Shown: piece by piece, positions 41,174 to 50,903 of the stretch
Numbering within the stretch: position 1 is the first letter of the stretch
Layout of the letters: every line of letters begins with the position of its first letter
Source of the DNA: Actinoalloteichus caeruleus DSM 43889
GTDB lineage: Bacteria > Actinomycetota > Actinomycetes > Mycobacteriales > Pseudonocardiaceae
Assembly: GCF_000429185.2 (NCBI RefSeq)
Contig: NZ_AUBJ02000001.1
Coordinates: 434,001 to 498,000 of the forward strand
DNA: 64,000 nucleotides
Direction of reading: 5' to 3'
The notes under the pieces: generated by a model
What the model was told of the DNA's origin: nothing
The model's input: the letters and a program-made list of their open reading frames with translations, nothing else
Databases searched by the model: none
Made by a program: the position numbers and the translations under genes

Positions 41174-43618
41174 ATGACCGACGACCACGCGCACCCGGCC
41201 CCCGCCCCGCCCGGCCCGACGTCACCACGCACCGACCACGCCGCCGCGGGCACGCCGTCGACACCACCGACCCTGCGGGCCTGCCTCGACCTCCTCCCAG
41301 CCGGGCTGCCGCTGGTGGACGGCCGCTCCGCCGGCGAGATCCGGGCCGACGCCGACCGGGCCGCCCAGCTGTTCACCGAGGCCGGCGTGCGGGGGAGGGT
41401 GACGGGGCTGCGCGTGCCCAACGGAGCCCCGTGGCTGGTGGCGTTGCTGGGCCTGCTCGACGCCGGAGCGGTACCGCTGCTCGTCGCGGCCGACACCCCC
41501 GTGCCGGAACTGGAACGCGTCCTGCGGCGCGCCGGTGGCGACCGTTGGGTGCGGGCGGTGGACGGCGTCGGTCGCCCGGAGCTGGAGACGACCAGCTCCG
41601 CCGGGCCGGGCGGGCCGGGGTCGACGACCACAACACCCCCGCCGCTGCTGATCAACACCTCCGGCTCGACCGGGACCCCCAAGAGCGTCGCCCGAGGTCA
41701 ACGGTCCCTGCTGGTCGAGGCCGCGCACTACCGGGACCGCTTCGGGGTGCGTCGCGGTGACGTCCTGCTGCTCCCGCTGCCTCTCCCGCACGCCTACGCC
41801 CTGAGCTGGTTGGCCTGCGGGCTCCTCGTCGGCACCGACATCCGCCTGCCCGCGCCGACGGCGCTGCGCGCGGTGGACTCCGCGCTGCGGACCGAGGCCA
41901 CGGTGGCCGCCCTGGTTCCCTCCGTGTCCCGGCTGCTCCTCGCCAGGGCCGGCGGCCGTCCCGCTCCGGACTCCGCGCCGCTGCGCGTCGCCGCCCTCGG
42001 AGCCGGAGCGGTGGACGCCTCGCTGGCCCGCGACTTCCCCGCCACCTACGGTGTCGGGCTGTCCCGGGTGTACGGGTCGACCGAGACGGGGGTGATCGCC
42101 ACCGCGCCTCCCCACGTGCCCCCGCTGACCGTGGGCGTCCCGGTGCCAGGGACGGTGACGCGGATACTCGACGCCGGGGGCCAACCCGTTCCCCCCGGTG
42201 TGGAAGGCACCCTGTCGGTGCGGATGGATCACCTCGACGGATGGGTGGACACCGGGGACGTGGTCGTCGGCGACGACCACGGCGTGCTGACCGTGCTGGG
42301 GCGGCGGTCGACGGCGATCCGCCGAGGGGACCGCTGGGTGTCCCCCGTCGAGATCGAGGGCGTCCTGCGGGAACACCCCGAGGTGGTGGAAGCCCGTGTC
42401 ACCGGTTTGCGGATCGGCGAGGCCGGGGACAACGCGGTGCTCGCCGAGGTCGAGACGACCGGTCCGGTCGCCGTCGACCCGGCGGAGCTGATGCGGTTCG
42501 CCCGGGCCCGGCTCACCCCCTACAAGCTGCCCAGCGAGATCCGCCCCGTGACCAGCCTGCCCCGGGCGTCGTCCGGGAAGGTCCTGGCCCGGCCCCGGTA
42601 CCGGCCGGCGGAGCCGGCTGCCCTGCTCGCCGCGGCCAGCGCGCACCGGGTCTCCGACGTCGTGTTCGCGCTCGCGCGCTCCGGCCTCCTCGACGTGCTC
42701 GACGGCACCCGGGACGCCTTGGAGGTCGCCGCCGACACCGGGCTGCCGCCCGTCGAGGTGGAGGCGCTGCTCACCACGGCGGCCGAACTGGGACTGCTGC
42801 TCAGGGGGCCGGCCGAGGGCGGGCCGCCGCCGGGTTCCACCGGAGCGCTGGGGACGGCGATCGACGAGGAACGCCGCCGCCGCGCCGCACCGGACCTCCC
42901 CACGGCGGTGGCCCCACCACCCGGGGCGGACGCGCCGGCGGTCCAGGCGGCACGTCGGATGTCCTCGTTGCGCCGCGCCGTCCTGCTCGGCACCGCGCGG
43001 GACCGGGGCCGGCGAGCACTGGCCCGGGCCGCGCCACCCCCTGCCGCCCGGGTGTTGGAGGTCAGCGCCGACGGACCGCACTGCCTCACCACGCTCCTGG
43101 CGCACGACCCCCGGGCGTCGGGTGTGCTGGTGGACCTGGCGGCCGCCGTCGACGTCTCCGCCGTCCCCGGCCGGATCACCGTCGTCCACGAGTTCCCGGT
43201 GCCCACCGCCCCGACGCGGTGCGCGGACGAGGACTCCGTGGCAGCCGCCGACGGCTCGCGGGTCGTGGCGGGCCCGGAGGTGCGGGCGATGCGCTTCGAC
43301 CTCTGCGTCGTCCGGGACGCCGTGCACCTGCCCGGGCCGGGGTCCGACGTCGCCGCGCTGCTCGCCGTGCTGCGCCCGGGCGGGACGCTGCTGGTCGACG
43401 ACCTGTTCACGGAGGACCTGGGCCACGACGGCGGGGCGGCGGTGGACCGCGTCGCCAGCGGCGAGACGGCGTGGGCCAGCGCCCAGGACCTGGCGACGGG
43501 CCTGCGCCGCCTGGGGGCCGTCGAGGTGCGGGTCGGCGGCGACCACGACGGTCCGTGCCAGGTCGTCGCCCGCGCCCCCGCCACTCCCACCGGCCCGACG
43601 GAAGGACGCCCCGAGTGA
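41174..43618 (+). CDS. Adenylation domain fused to a methyltransferase-like domain
   Basis: 814 residues. About 1-470 is an ANL adenylating enzyme: N-T-S-G-S-T-G-T-P-K-S near residue 160, Y-G-S-T-E-T-G, D-T-G-D-V-V, and a late S-S-G-K-V with the catalytic Lys. The pocket region lacks the amino acid Asp235 motif, so a carboxylic acid substrate is possible. From about 480 a winged-helix dimerisation segment (V-F-A-L-A-R-S-G-L-L-D-V-L) leads into a Rossmann-like domain resembling small-molecule methyltransferases. However, the SAM loop reads V-L-E-V-S-A-D-G-P without G-x-G. The end overlaps the GTG of the next carrier gene (GTGA). It probably activates a starter or capping acid for that carrier. 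Confidence 0.75.
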   Translation: MTDDHAHPAPAPPGPTSPRTDHAAAGTPSTPPTLRACLDLLPAGLPLVDGRSAGEIRADADRAAQLFTEAGVRGRVTGLRVPNGAPWLVALLGLLDAGAVPLLVAADTPVPELERVLRRAGGDRWVRAVDGVGRPELETTSSAGPGGPGSTTTTPPPLLINTSGSTGTPKSVARGQRSLLVEAAHYRDRFGVRRGDVLLLPLPLPHAYALSWLACGLLVGTDIRLPAPTALRAVDSALRTEATVAALVPSVSRLLLARAGGRPAPDSAPLRVAALGAGAVDASLARDFPATYGVGLSRVYGSTETGVIATAPPHVPPLTVGVPVPGTVTRILDAGGQPVPPGVEGTLSVRMDHLDGWVDTGDVVVGDDHGVLTVLGRRSTAIRRGDRWVSPVEIEGVLREHPEVVEARVTGLRIGEAGDNAVLAEVETTGPVAVDPAELMRFARARLTPYKLPSEIRPVTSLPRASSGKVLARPRYRPAEPAALLAAASAHRVSDVVFALARSGLLDVLDGTRDALEVAADTGLPPVEVEALLTTAAELGLLLRGPAEGGPPPGSTGALGTAIDEERRRRAAPDLPTAVAPPPGADAPAVQAARRMSSLRRAVLLGTARDRGRRALARAAPPPAARVLEVSADGPHCLTTLLAHDPRASGVLVDLAAAVDVSAVPGRITVVHEFPVPTAPTRCADEDSVAAADGSRVVAGPEVRAMRFDLCVVRDAVHLPGPGSDVAALLAVLRPGGTLLVDDLFTEDLGHDGGAAVDRVASGETAWASAQDLATGLRRLGAVEVRVGGDHDGPCQVVARAPATPTGPTEGRPE

Positions 43619-43887
43619 ACCACGACCACGACCACCTCGAGGACTCCCTGCGGGACCTCCTGGTGTCCACCCTGGAACTCGGCGGGGCACGCGACAGCGT
43701 GCCCGGGCGGGGGCTGCTCGACACCCTCGGCCTGGACTCCGTGTCCTGCGTGCGGTTCCTCCTGGCCGTGGAACGCGAGTTCGACATCGAGATCGGTGAC
43801 GACGACCTCACCCCCCAACTGGTCGACGACCTCACCGTCCTGGCCGACTACGTGCGGACCCGGACCTCGCCGTCGAACACCCGGTGA
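43615..43887 (+). CDS. Free-standing acyl/peptidyl carrier protein
   Basis: 90 residues from GTG 43615, translationally coupled to the ligase-methyltransferase gene by a four-base overlap. The phosphopantetheine attachment site is L-G-L-D-S-V near residue 42 (Ser), in an acidic four-helix carrier fold with E-F-D-I-E-I-G-D-D-D after it. It is the likely acceptor of the acid activated by the upstream enzyme, to be passed to a condensation domain. The stand-alone condensation protein encoded at 49.3 kb is a candidate partner. Confidence 0.9.
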   Translation: MNHDHDHLEDSLRDLLVSTLELGGARDSVPGRGLLDTLGLDSVSCVRFLLAVEREFDIEIGDDDLTPQLVDDLTVLADYVRTRTSPSNTR

Positions 43888-43980
43888 CCCGCCCAGCCCG
43901 GGGCGGTAACGACGCCGGCGCTGGCGCACCCGGGGCCGTCCGCGCCCGGTCGGCCTCCCGACCTGGGGGCGCCCACGTCA

Positions 43981-44158
43981 GCGGGGAGTTCGAGCACGGT
44001 GGGGATGCCGGTCAGGCGGGACACCCAGTGCCGCGGAGAACCCTCGATCCGCTCCTCCGTCAACGTCTGGCGTCGCCAGGCGGCGAAGTCCGCGAACCGC
44101 GTCGGCGCGGCGGCAGGTCCGGTGACAGTCCGGCCCGGTGGGCGGTGTGGGCCTCGGC
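43981..44158 (-). pseudogene. Relic of a condensation domain (inverted duplicate)
   Basis: 178 bases that align to 49901-50079 on the opposite strand with, by my count, eight substitutions and one deleted base (about 95% identity). The copy encodes F-A-D-F-A-A-W-R-R-Q-T-L-T-E-E-R then W-V-S-R-L-T-G-I-P-T-V-L-E-L-P-A, the middle of the stand-alone condensation protein. The deletion throws the upstream part out of frame, and homology stops abruptly at both ends. The rest of 43888-44281 is non-coding. It is a fragment left by duplication or rearrangement inside the cluster. Confidence 0.85.
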
Positions 44159-44281
44159 CGACCGAGGCGGCGAGCCCGGTGCCCCAACCCTGCCGTCGCC
44201 CGAGGAGGTGGGCAGGACCGACCGGTGGCGCACCTGGCCACGGTGGGTCCTCGACGGCCTCCCCGCGCCGGGCGGCCGGCC

Positions 44282-45381
44282 TCACCGATCAGACCGGGAA
44301 ACGGGGGGCGTGCCCGGTGGGTGGTGCGAGAGCCGGGCGAGGTGGTGGGAGGTCGCGTAGGCGATCCACCACTCCGCCGTACCCACCGAGATCGAAGGAT
44401 CGGTCCGGCAGCGGTGGAGGCACCGGTCGCCCCAGGAGAAGCGCGGTCCCGCGAAGTCCTGGTCCTCGACCACCTCCTCGGCGACCTCGCGGAAGTACTG
44501 TTCCATCGCGCCGCTCGGGACCACGAGCCCTTTCCTGCCCGGTATGCGGCGGGCGACGGTCAGCCGGTGTCGGCGCAGGCTGTAGTGCAGGTAGGGGTTC
44601 GGTTGAGCCCGAGGGGACGGCCCGGAAGGGGGTAGCGGCGCGGGGTGGACGGCGCCGTAGTCGCCGTACCCGAGCGGGATGTCCAGTTCGGCGCGGACGT
44701 CCTCCCACAGGTCCACCTCGGCCAGGCGGTCGACCTCGCGTTCCCGTCCGCTCCGCGTCCGCGGTGTCGAACCGGCCACCAGCGTGATCGAGGCCAACGG
44801 GACCTCAGCCGTCACCCACCGCCCCAACGAGACCACCCCTCGGACCCGCCGGGGTTCCACCCGCCCCACGAAACCCTCGTCGAGGACGAGGTGCAGCGAA
44901 CTGGTGGGGAGCCCCAGACCGGCGCCGAGGGTGCGCAACCGTTCGACCAGTCGCGACGGGTCCTGCTGGGAGGCGGAGCGGCAGCGGACCACCACCGGCC
45001 GCGCCTGGTGCTCCAGCAGGTTCCGGATGCGCCGCCGTTCCCGCCGCCGGCCGCCGCCGCCACGACGGGGACGAGGGGCGGGGCGTCGAGCCTGAACAGC
45101 CCGAACGCATCCTCGATCAGCCGTTCGAGTTCGCCGAGCGGGTCGCCCAACCGGGCCAGGTCACTGCCCGGGTCCAGGTGAGCGGGGTCGATCCACAGCG
45201 GACGTCCGTCCCACGCCGCCCGCACGGCCGCGTCGACGAGCTCCGTCCTCAGCTGCGGCCCGTCCCGGCCGAGCTCCACCAGGATGTCGACAGGCCTTCC
45301 CGTCACCGGTGTCTCCTGGAGTGCCCGGAGTTCCCCCAGCCTGCACTTCGCCACGAGCAGCGCGCCCGCCTCGGCCGTCAT
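44282..45381 (-). pseudogene. Beta-family protein gene, frameshifted
   Basis: Two overlapping frames make one protein of about 365 residues, the usual size of the T4 beta-protein-like family. The first starts at ATG 45381 (L-L-V-A-K-C-R-L-G-E-L-R-A-L-Q) and holds to P-V-V-A-A-A-A near 45055. The second resumes at R-R-I-R-N-L-L-E-H-Q and runs to 44282 with W-G-D-R-C-L-H-R-C, typical of the family's end. The break lies in a GGC/GCC-rich tract at about 45040-45060, so a sequencing error is possible. The family is of unknown function and is not a normal NRPS cluster member. It sits between the relic and the third NRPS, inside the inverted repeat. Confidence 0.65.
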
Positions 45382-45681
45382 GACGGGAAGGCGGTGCCGA
45401 ACCCGTCCGACGAGGTGGCCGCACCCGAGCACGGTGGAGGATGATCCTGGGAGCGCCGACGCCGTCCAACCATGCCCGCGTCCTCTCCCGGCCCCTCGGG
45501 TGGGGCCGCGATCGTCAGCTCTGGTCCCTGCCCTGACCTCCAGGTTCCCAGGTGGTCGCGTCGACCTCGATCGGCCGAACGGGTGCGGCAGCAGGACGTG
45601 GGCGGGCCTGGCCCGCGGTCGGCCCGCATGGACCCCACACCACCGGCGCGTGGTGGTGCGGAGGGTACCCGGCCGGGTCCG
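45382..45681. other. Intergenic region downstream of the third NRPS
   Basis: 300 bases between the NRPS stop and the beta-family start, both on the minus strand. I see no gene, strong hairpin or palindrome copy here. Confidence 0.4.
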
Positions 45682-48600
45682 TCACGTCCCCGCCTCGGCG
45701 GTGAGTTCCGCCAGGACCCTCGCGCGCACCGCCGCCGCCTGCGACGCCACCGTCCGGTGGTCGAACACGTCGCGGACCGTCAGGTCCACGTCGAAGATCT
45801 CCCCGAGGCGGGCGGCGAGGCGGGCGGCGGCCAACGAGTGCCCGCCGAGGGCGAAGAAGTCGTCGTGCACCCCCGGGGGCGCGGAGGTGAGGACCTCCGC
45901 CCAACACCCCGCGATCAGTTCCTCACCCTCGTCCCGGGGAGGCACGGACTCCACCACCGCGGTGGCGGGTTCGGGCAGGCGGGAGCGGTCCACCTTGCCG
46001 CTGCTCGTCATCGGCATGGTGTCCACGGGCAGGATGACGGTGGGCACCAGGTGTTCGGGCAGCCGGGCGCGGGCGTGCTCCGCGAGCTCCGCCACGGCGA
46101 CGTCCCGCCGAAGTTCGACGTGGGCGACGAGGACGTCACCCCGACCGGAGGCTCCGACGACGGCCATCCGGACAGCGGGGTGCGCCAGCAGCACGGCCTC
46201 CACCTCGCCCGGCTCGATCCGGAACCCCCGCACCTTGACCTGCCGGTCGGTGCGGCCGTGGAACCGGAGTTCCCGACCCCACCAGCTGACCCGGTCTCCC
46301 GTGCGGTACATCCGTCCCCCGCTGGGCCCGAACGGGTCGGCGACGAACCGGGCCGCCGTGCCCGTCGGGTTGGCGACATAGCCCCGGGCCACCCCCGAGC
46401 CGCCCAGGTACAGCTCGCCGGGCGTCCCGTCGGGAACCGGGCGGAGCCACCGGTCGAGCACGTAGCACCGCACACCGGGAACGGGAGCGCCGATGGTCGT
46501 CTCGCCCCAGGGGGCCCGCAGGGCGCCACCGGCGGTGGCGACCACGGTGTTCTCGGTCGGCCCGTAGTGGTTGACGACCTCGATGTCGGCGCCCCTCGCC
46601 TCCCGTGCGTGCAGGACGTCGCCGCCGGTCAGGAGCCGGCGCAGCCCTCCCCGGGTCAGTACCGGGTGGTCGAGCAGGGCCTCCGCCAGCGGGGTGGGCG
46701 CGAACGCCGAGGTGACGCCACGGTCGGCGAGGTACGCGGCGAGCAGGTCGGGTCTGGCGAGCACGTCGTTCGGGGGCACCTCCAAGGCCGCTCCGGCGAC
46801 GAGCGCGGGCCAGATCTCCCAGGCAGCGGCGTCGAAGGACACGCGGGCGAGTTGCGCGGTGCGCTCCCCTGGCCGGGGGCGGTACCGGTGCAGGTGCCAC
46901 CGCACGAGACCGCCGAGGGTGCGGTGGGAGACCGCCACCCCCTTGGGGTGGCCCGTGGATCCGGAGGTGTAGACGACGTAGGCCAGGCAGTCGGGGTGCC
47001 CCACCTCGGACACGGCTGGCAGGGGAGGGGCGGCGACCTCGGCCGCCTCCCCGTCCGGGTCAACGACGACACCGGCGGCGTCGACCGCCACCACCGGTGT
47101 CGTGGGGAACCGGTCGGCGGTCGCGAGGTCGGTGACCACGCTCGTCGCGCCCGCGTCGGCGAGGACGTGGCGCAGGCGGGCCGACGGTAGTGCGGGGTCC
47201 AGCGGGACGTACGCGCCGCCCGCGCGCAGCACCCCGACGAGGGCGGTGACGAACGCGGCTCCCCGGGGCAGGCACACGGCCACCACCCGCTCCGGTGCGG
47301 TACCGAGGGCGGCGAGCCGTCGCGCCACCCGTTCGGCCCGTGCGGCCAGCAGCCGGTACGTCAGCTCCACACCACCCGCCGACACCGCCACCCGGTCCGG
47401 GTGGCGGGCCGCCGCGCGCGCGACGAGGGCGGTGACCGTGCCCTCAACGGCACCCTCGGGGTCCGGTGCGGAACCCGCGCATCCACGCTCGAGCAGTTCC
47501 CGCCGCTCCGGCTCGTCGAGCAGCGGGATGCGCGACAGCGGGAGGGTCGGGTTGCCCAACGCCGCGACCAACAGCCGCGAGTAGCGTTCGGCGAACCGGC
47601 GTGCCCAAGCCCTGGTGAACACGCCCGTGTCGTGGACGACACCGACCGACAACCCCTGGTCGGTGTACCGCAGGTGCGTCTCCAACTCGAAGTGGGCGGC
47701 GACCACGGGCGGCGGCAGCAGGGTCGTGTCACACCCGGGGAGGCGGAGCCCGCCCCCACCGGTGTCCGACCGTTCGTCGGTGACGTCGAACCAGTGGCGG
47801 AACAACGGGTTGTCCTCCCCGGACCGTTCCAGTCCGAGCCCTGCCACCACCTCGTCGAAGGGGAGTCCCTGGTGGTCGTGGGCGTCGAGCACCCCGTCAC
47901 GCACCCGCGCGGACAACTCCACCAGCGACGGGTCCCCCGCCAAGCTGGTCCGGATCGCCACCGTGTTCACGAAGCACCCGAGGGTGTCCTCGACATCCGG
48001 GTCGAGCCGGCCGTCCGCGGCCGTGCCGACCACCACGTCCTCGACACCCCCCAACCACCCGAGGAGGAACGACTGCACCGCCATGCCCACGGCGAACGGA
48101 GTCACGCGGTGCCGCCGTGCGAACTCCGCCAACGCCGCGTCGAGGGCAGGTGGGAGCGGGAGGACCACCTCGGCCCCCGCCGGTCCGTCCGCCCGGCGGG
48201 ACGCCACGTCCGGGGTGAGGCTGAGCACCGCGGCACCGCTCAGTTCCTCCCGCCAGTACGCGAGGTCCTCCGCGTCGTCCTCGGTGTCGCGGGCGGCGGC
48301 CTCCCGGGCCGCGTGCTCGAGGTACCCGACCCCGGCCGGCGGGAGCTCAGCTCCTCCGCCCCGCGCGGCGGCGTAGCCGGCGGAGAGCTCCGCCTCCAGG
48401 GTCGGCCTCGACCCGCCGTCGAAAACCAGGTGGTGTGCCGCGAACAGCAGCAGGGCGCGTGTGTCCGTCAGCCTGTACAGGACGACCCGGACGAGGGGCC
48501 CCGTGAGCGGGTCGAACGGGGCGGCGACCTCGTCCAGGACCCGGCGCCGGGCCTCACCCCGAGCGTCGCCGGTGCCCCGCAGATCCGCCACCTCCAACCG

Positions 48601-48879
48601 GACCGCCTCGGCCGGCCCGAGCCGTTGACCCGGCCAGCCCCCGTTCATGGTGATCCGGATCCGGAGCACCTCCTGCCGGGACGCCAGCGAGCGCACCGCC
48701 TCGGCCAGCGCCGGGACGTCGAGCTCCCCGGTGATCTCGTACAGCGCGGGCACGGTATAGGCGTCGCCCAGGCCGAGCTGGTGCAGGAACCACAGCCGCC
48801 GTTGCGCCGACGACAACGGGAAGACCGTGCCCTCGGCCGCCGTGTCCGTCGGCCGACAGGTCGTTGTGTCCTCTGTCAC
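45682..48879 (-). CDS. NRPS, single module C-A-T
   Basis: 1065 residues from GTG 48879. C is about 18-450 with intact H149-H150-x3-D154-G155, A about 470-960 ([10 protein letters not shown]) and T about 985-1060 (L-G-G-H-S-L-A). Pocket residues by hand alignment are D-A-W-F-L-G-H-V-V-K, one position from the leucine code D-A-W-F-L-G-N-V-V-K, so a Leu-like aliphatic residue is expected. There is no epimerase or thioesterase domain. It is divergent from the stand-alone condensation gene, with palindrome copy 3 between them. It probably elongates the chain after one of the other NRPSs, but the order cannot be read from gene order. Confidence 0.93.
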   Translation of the reverse strand: MTEDTTTCRPTDTAAEGTVFPLSSAQRRLWFLHQLGLGDAYTVPALYEITGELDVPALAEAVRSLASRQEVLRIRITMNGGWPGQRLGPAEAVRLEVADLRGTGDARGEARRRVLDEVAAPFDPLTGPLVRVVLYRLTDTRALLLFAAHHLVFDGGSRPTLEAELSAGYAAARGGGAELPPAGVGYLEHAAREAAARDTEDDAEDLAYWREELSGAAVLSLTPDVASRRADGPAGAEVVLPLPPALDAALAEFARRHRVTPFAVGMAVQSFLLGWLGGVEDVVVGTAADGRLDPDVEDTLGCFVNTVAIRTSLAGDPSLVELSARVRDGVLDAHDHQGLPFDEVVAGLGLERSGEDNPLFRHWFDVTDERSDTGGGGLRLPGCDTTLLPPPVVAAHFELETHLRYTDQGLSVGVVHDTGVFTRAWARRFAERYSRLLVAALGNPTLPLSRIPLLDEPERRELLERGCAGSAPDPEGAVEGTVTALVARAAARHPDRVAVSAGGVELTYRLLAARAERVARRLAALGTAPERVVAVCLPRGAAFVTALVGVLRAGGAYVPLDPALPSARLRHVLADAGATSVVTDLATADRFPTTPVVAVDAAGVVVDPDGEAAEVAAPPLPAVSEVGHPDCLAYVVYTSGSTGHPKGVAVSHRTLGGLVRWHLHRYRPRPGERTAQLARVSFDAAAWEIWPALVAGAALEVPPNDVLARPDLLAAYLADRGVTSAFAPTPLAEALLDHPVLTRGGLRRLLTGGDVLHAREARGADIEVVNHYGPTENTVVATAGGALRAPWGETTIGAPVPGVRCYVLDRWLRPVPDGTPGELYLGGSGVARGYVANPTGTAARFVADPFGPSGGRMYRTGDRVSWWGRELRFHGRTDRQVKVRGFRIEPGEVEAVLLAHPAVRMAVVGASGRGDVLVAHVELRRDVAVAELAEHARARLPEHLVPTVILPVDTMPMTSSGKVDRSRLPEPATAVVESVPPRDEGEELIAGCWAEVLTSAPPGVHDDFFALGGHSLAAARLAARLGEIFDVDLTVRDVFDHRTVASQAAAVRARVLAELTAEAGT

Positions 48880-49327
48880 GGGATACCTCGAGAAGACGTG
48901 GGCCTCACCCGGGAGCGAACACGGGTTCGGCCGGAAAGCGAGGATTCCCGCGGTGCTCGGGTGTGGACGGACGGGGGAAACGTGCTCAGCCTACGAATGT
49001 CCCCCCTGCCCCCGGAACGGCGAGCAACCGCGACTTCCCGCTCAGCCGCGCCCCCGGGGGACTCCGAGAACCGCGAGTCGTCCCGCCGGCGGGACAGGAC
49101 GGAATGGCCATCCTGTCCAGCGACAACGACGTCGGGTCGTCGGACGGACCTCGGCGCGTCCCCGCTGGTCGGCCTGGCGGCCGCTGGCGTGGGGAAAAGG
49201 CTCCTTCCCACCATTTCCAGCATCGGAGAATCCGCCCGGTGCTTCCTATGCTGGCCCGGATGGTGGCTTTCCGGCGCGCGGCGCGGAAGGAACACCGGGA
49301 GCGCGATGGGAATGAGGAGCCTCGGAC
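48880..49327. promoter_or_regulatory. Bidirectional promoter region, third NRPS / condensation gene
   Basis: 448 bases between divergent genes, containing palindrome copy 3. GAGGAG at 49314-49319 is the ribosome-binding site of the condensation gene. The region is expected to hold both promoters. Confidence 0.6.
49080..49095. promoter_or_regulatory. Cluster palindrome, copy 3
   Basis: A third exact copy of GTCCCGCCGGCGGGAC, 201 bases upstream of the NRPS start and 233 bases upstream of the condensation gene. Flanks (GTC before, AGGACG after) match copy 1 closely, extending the conserved element to about 24 bases. Confidence 0.75.
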
Positions 49328-50818
49328 GTGAACCAAGCGCAGGAATCCGGAAACGCGACCAGCACCGCCGGAACCGTCGAGGAACTGCTCCAGCGCCGAA
49401 TGGCGGGACGGGCACGGCGCGAACGGACCAGTATCGGGTCCGTCACGCGGGCCAACCCTCCGCGGCTCTCCTACGAACAGCGGCGGTTGTGGTTCCTCGA
49501 CGGGCTGGTTCCCGGCAGCGTCGCCTACACGGTGCCCAGCGTCACCCGGTTCCGGGGCCCGTTGGACCTGCCCGCGCTCCAGTCGGCGGTCGCGGCGGTG
49601 GTGGCACGGCACGAGGCGTTGCGCGCCCGGTTCGACGAGGCGGCGGGCGAACCCTTCCACCGCGTCGACGAGGACGGCGGAACGGAGTTCACCGTCGAGG
49701 ACGTCGGCGGGCACCCCGATCCGGAACGCCGTGCCAGGGAACTGCTCGCCGACGACCACGACGTCCCCTTCGACCTGCGGACCGGGCCCCTGCTGCGCAC
49801 GCGGGTGCTGCGGCTCGCCCCCGAGGACCACGTGGTGTCCACCGTGTTCCACCACATCGTCTTCGACCGCGACTCGCTGGCGATCTGGAACGCGGAACTC
49901 GCCGAGGCCTACACCGCCCACCGGGCCGGACGGTCACCGGACCTGCCGCCGCTGCCGGCGCAGTTCGCGGACTTCGCCGCTTGGCAACGCCAGACGTTGA
50001 CGGAGGAGCGGATCGAGGGTTCTCTGCGGCACTGGGTGTCCCGCCTGACCGGAATCCCCACCGTGCTCGAACTCCCCGCCGACCGCCCGCGCCCCGACCT
50101 GCCCTCGCACCGCGCAGGCGCACTCGACTTCGTGGTGCCCGGGGAGGTGTCGGACCGGGTGCGCGCGCTCGCCGAACGCCGGGGTACCACCGTGTTCACC
50201 GTCACCCTGGCCGCCTGCCACGTCCTGCTCGGCCGCTACACCGGTCTGTCCCACGTCCTGACGGGTTATCCGAGCAACGGTCGGACCGAGGTCGAACTGG
50301 AAGGCATGATCGGGTTCTTCGCCAACTCCCTGCCCGCCCACGGCGACCTCTCCGGGGACCCCACTTTCGAGGTCCTGCTGGACCGGACGCACGACGCCCT
50401 GCTCGACGGCCACCAACACCGTGCCGTTCCCTTCGACCGCCTGGTCGACCGGCTCGTCCCCATCCGGGACCTCAGCCGCAACCCGCTGGTCCAGGTCTGG
50501 TTCGACGTGGCGACCGGGGGCGGGGGGACGACGGCGTCCCTGCCCGGTGTCGAGGCGACCAGCTTCGACGTGGGCTCCTCCCACACCCGGTTCGACGTCG
50601 AGATCCACGTGGAGGACCACCGGCCAGCCCCGTTGGAGGGCCGCGTCTTCTACGCCCAGGACCTGTTCGAACCCGAGACCGTGCGCCGTCTCCTGCACCA
50701 CTACACCGTGCTGCTGGCGTCGTTGGTCACCGAACCGGGCAGGCGGATCTCCCGCGCTGAGCTGTTCGACCGGGCGGAACGGGAACGTCTGCTCGCCTGG
50801 GGGGCCGCCCCGGTCTGA
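49328..50818 (+). CDS. Stand-alone condensation-domain protein
   Basis: 496 residues, a free C domain with a 45-residue basic N-terminal helix that may dock a carrier protein. The catalytic motif is H175-H176-I-V-F-D180-R-D-S: the His and Asp are kept, but the usual Gly after Asp is Arg. L-S-Y-E-Q-R-R-L-W-F near 47 is the C1 core. GTG 49328 has GAGGAG eight bases upstream. Free C proteins such as VibH join two separately tethered or free substrates and can also release chains. Since no NRPS here has a TE domain, joining a capping acid or releasing the peptide are both possible jobs. Confidence 0.88.
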   Translation: MNQAQESGNATSTAGTVEELLQRRMAGRARRERTSIGSVTRANPPRLSYEQRRLWFLDGLVPGSVAYTVPSVTRFRGPLDLPALQSAVAAVVARHEALRARFDEAAGEPFHRVDEDGGTEFTVEDVGGHPDPERRARELLADDHDVPFDLRTGPLLRTRVLRLAPEDHVVSTVFHHIVFDRDSLAIWNAELAEAYTAHRAGRSPDLPPLPAQFADFAAWQRQTLTEERIEGSLRHWVSRLTGIPTVLELPADRPRPDLPSHRAGALDFVVPGEVSDRVRALAERRGTTVFTVTLAACHVLLGRYTGLSHVLTGYPSNGRTEVELEGMIGFFANSLPAHGDLSGDPTFEVLLDRTHDALLDGHQHRAVPFDRLVDRLVPIRDLSRNPLVQVWFDVATGGGGTTASLPGVEATSFDVGSSHTRFDVEIHVEDHRPAPLEGRVFYAQDLFEPETVRRLLHHYTVLLASLVTEPGRRISRAELFDRAERERLLAWGAAPV

Positions 50819-50903
50819 CCAGGCGGGTCAGGTCGAGCCCGCGGGGCAGGAGACGCGGCCGTAGGGGAACGGCAAGCACACCACGACCAGGAAAGGGGAC
50901 AGC

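Noticed and set aside
31132-49226. Short shared element AG[CT]ATCGG near 31133, 37889 and 49218
   Set aside because: Eight bases with one ambiguity at differing distances from the palindromes; the first copy faces no plus-strand gene. It could be chance or a -10-like element.
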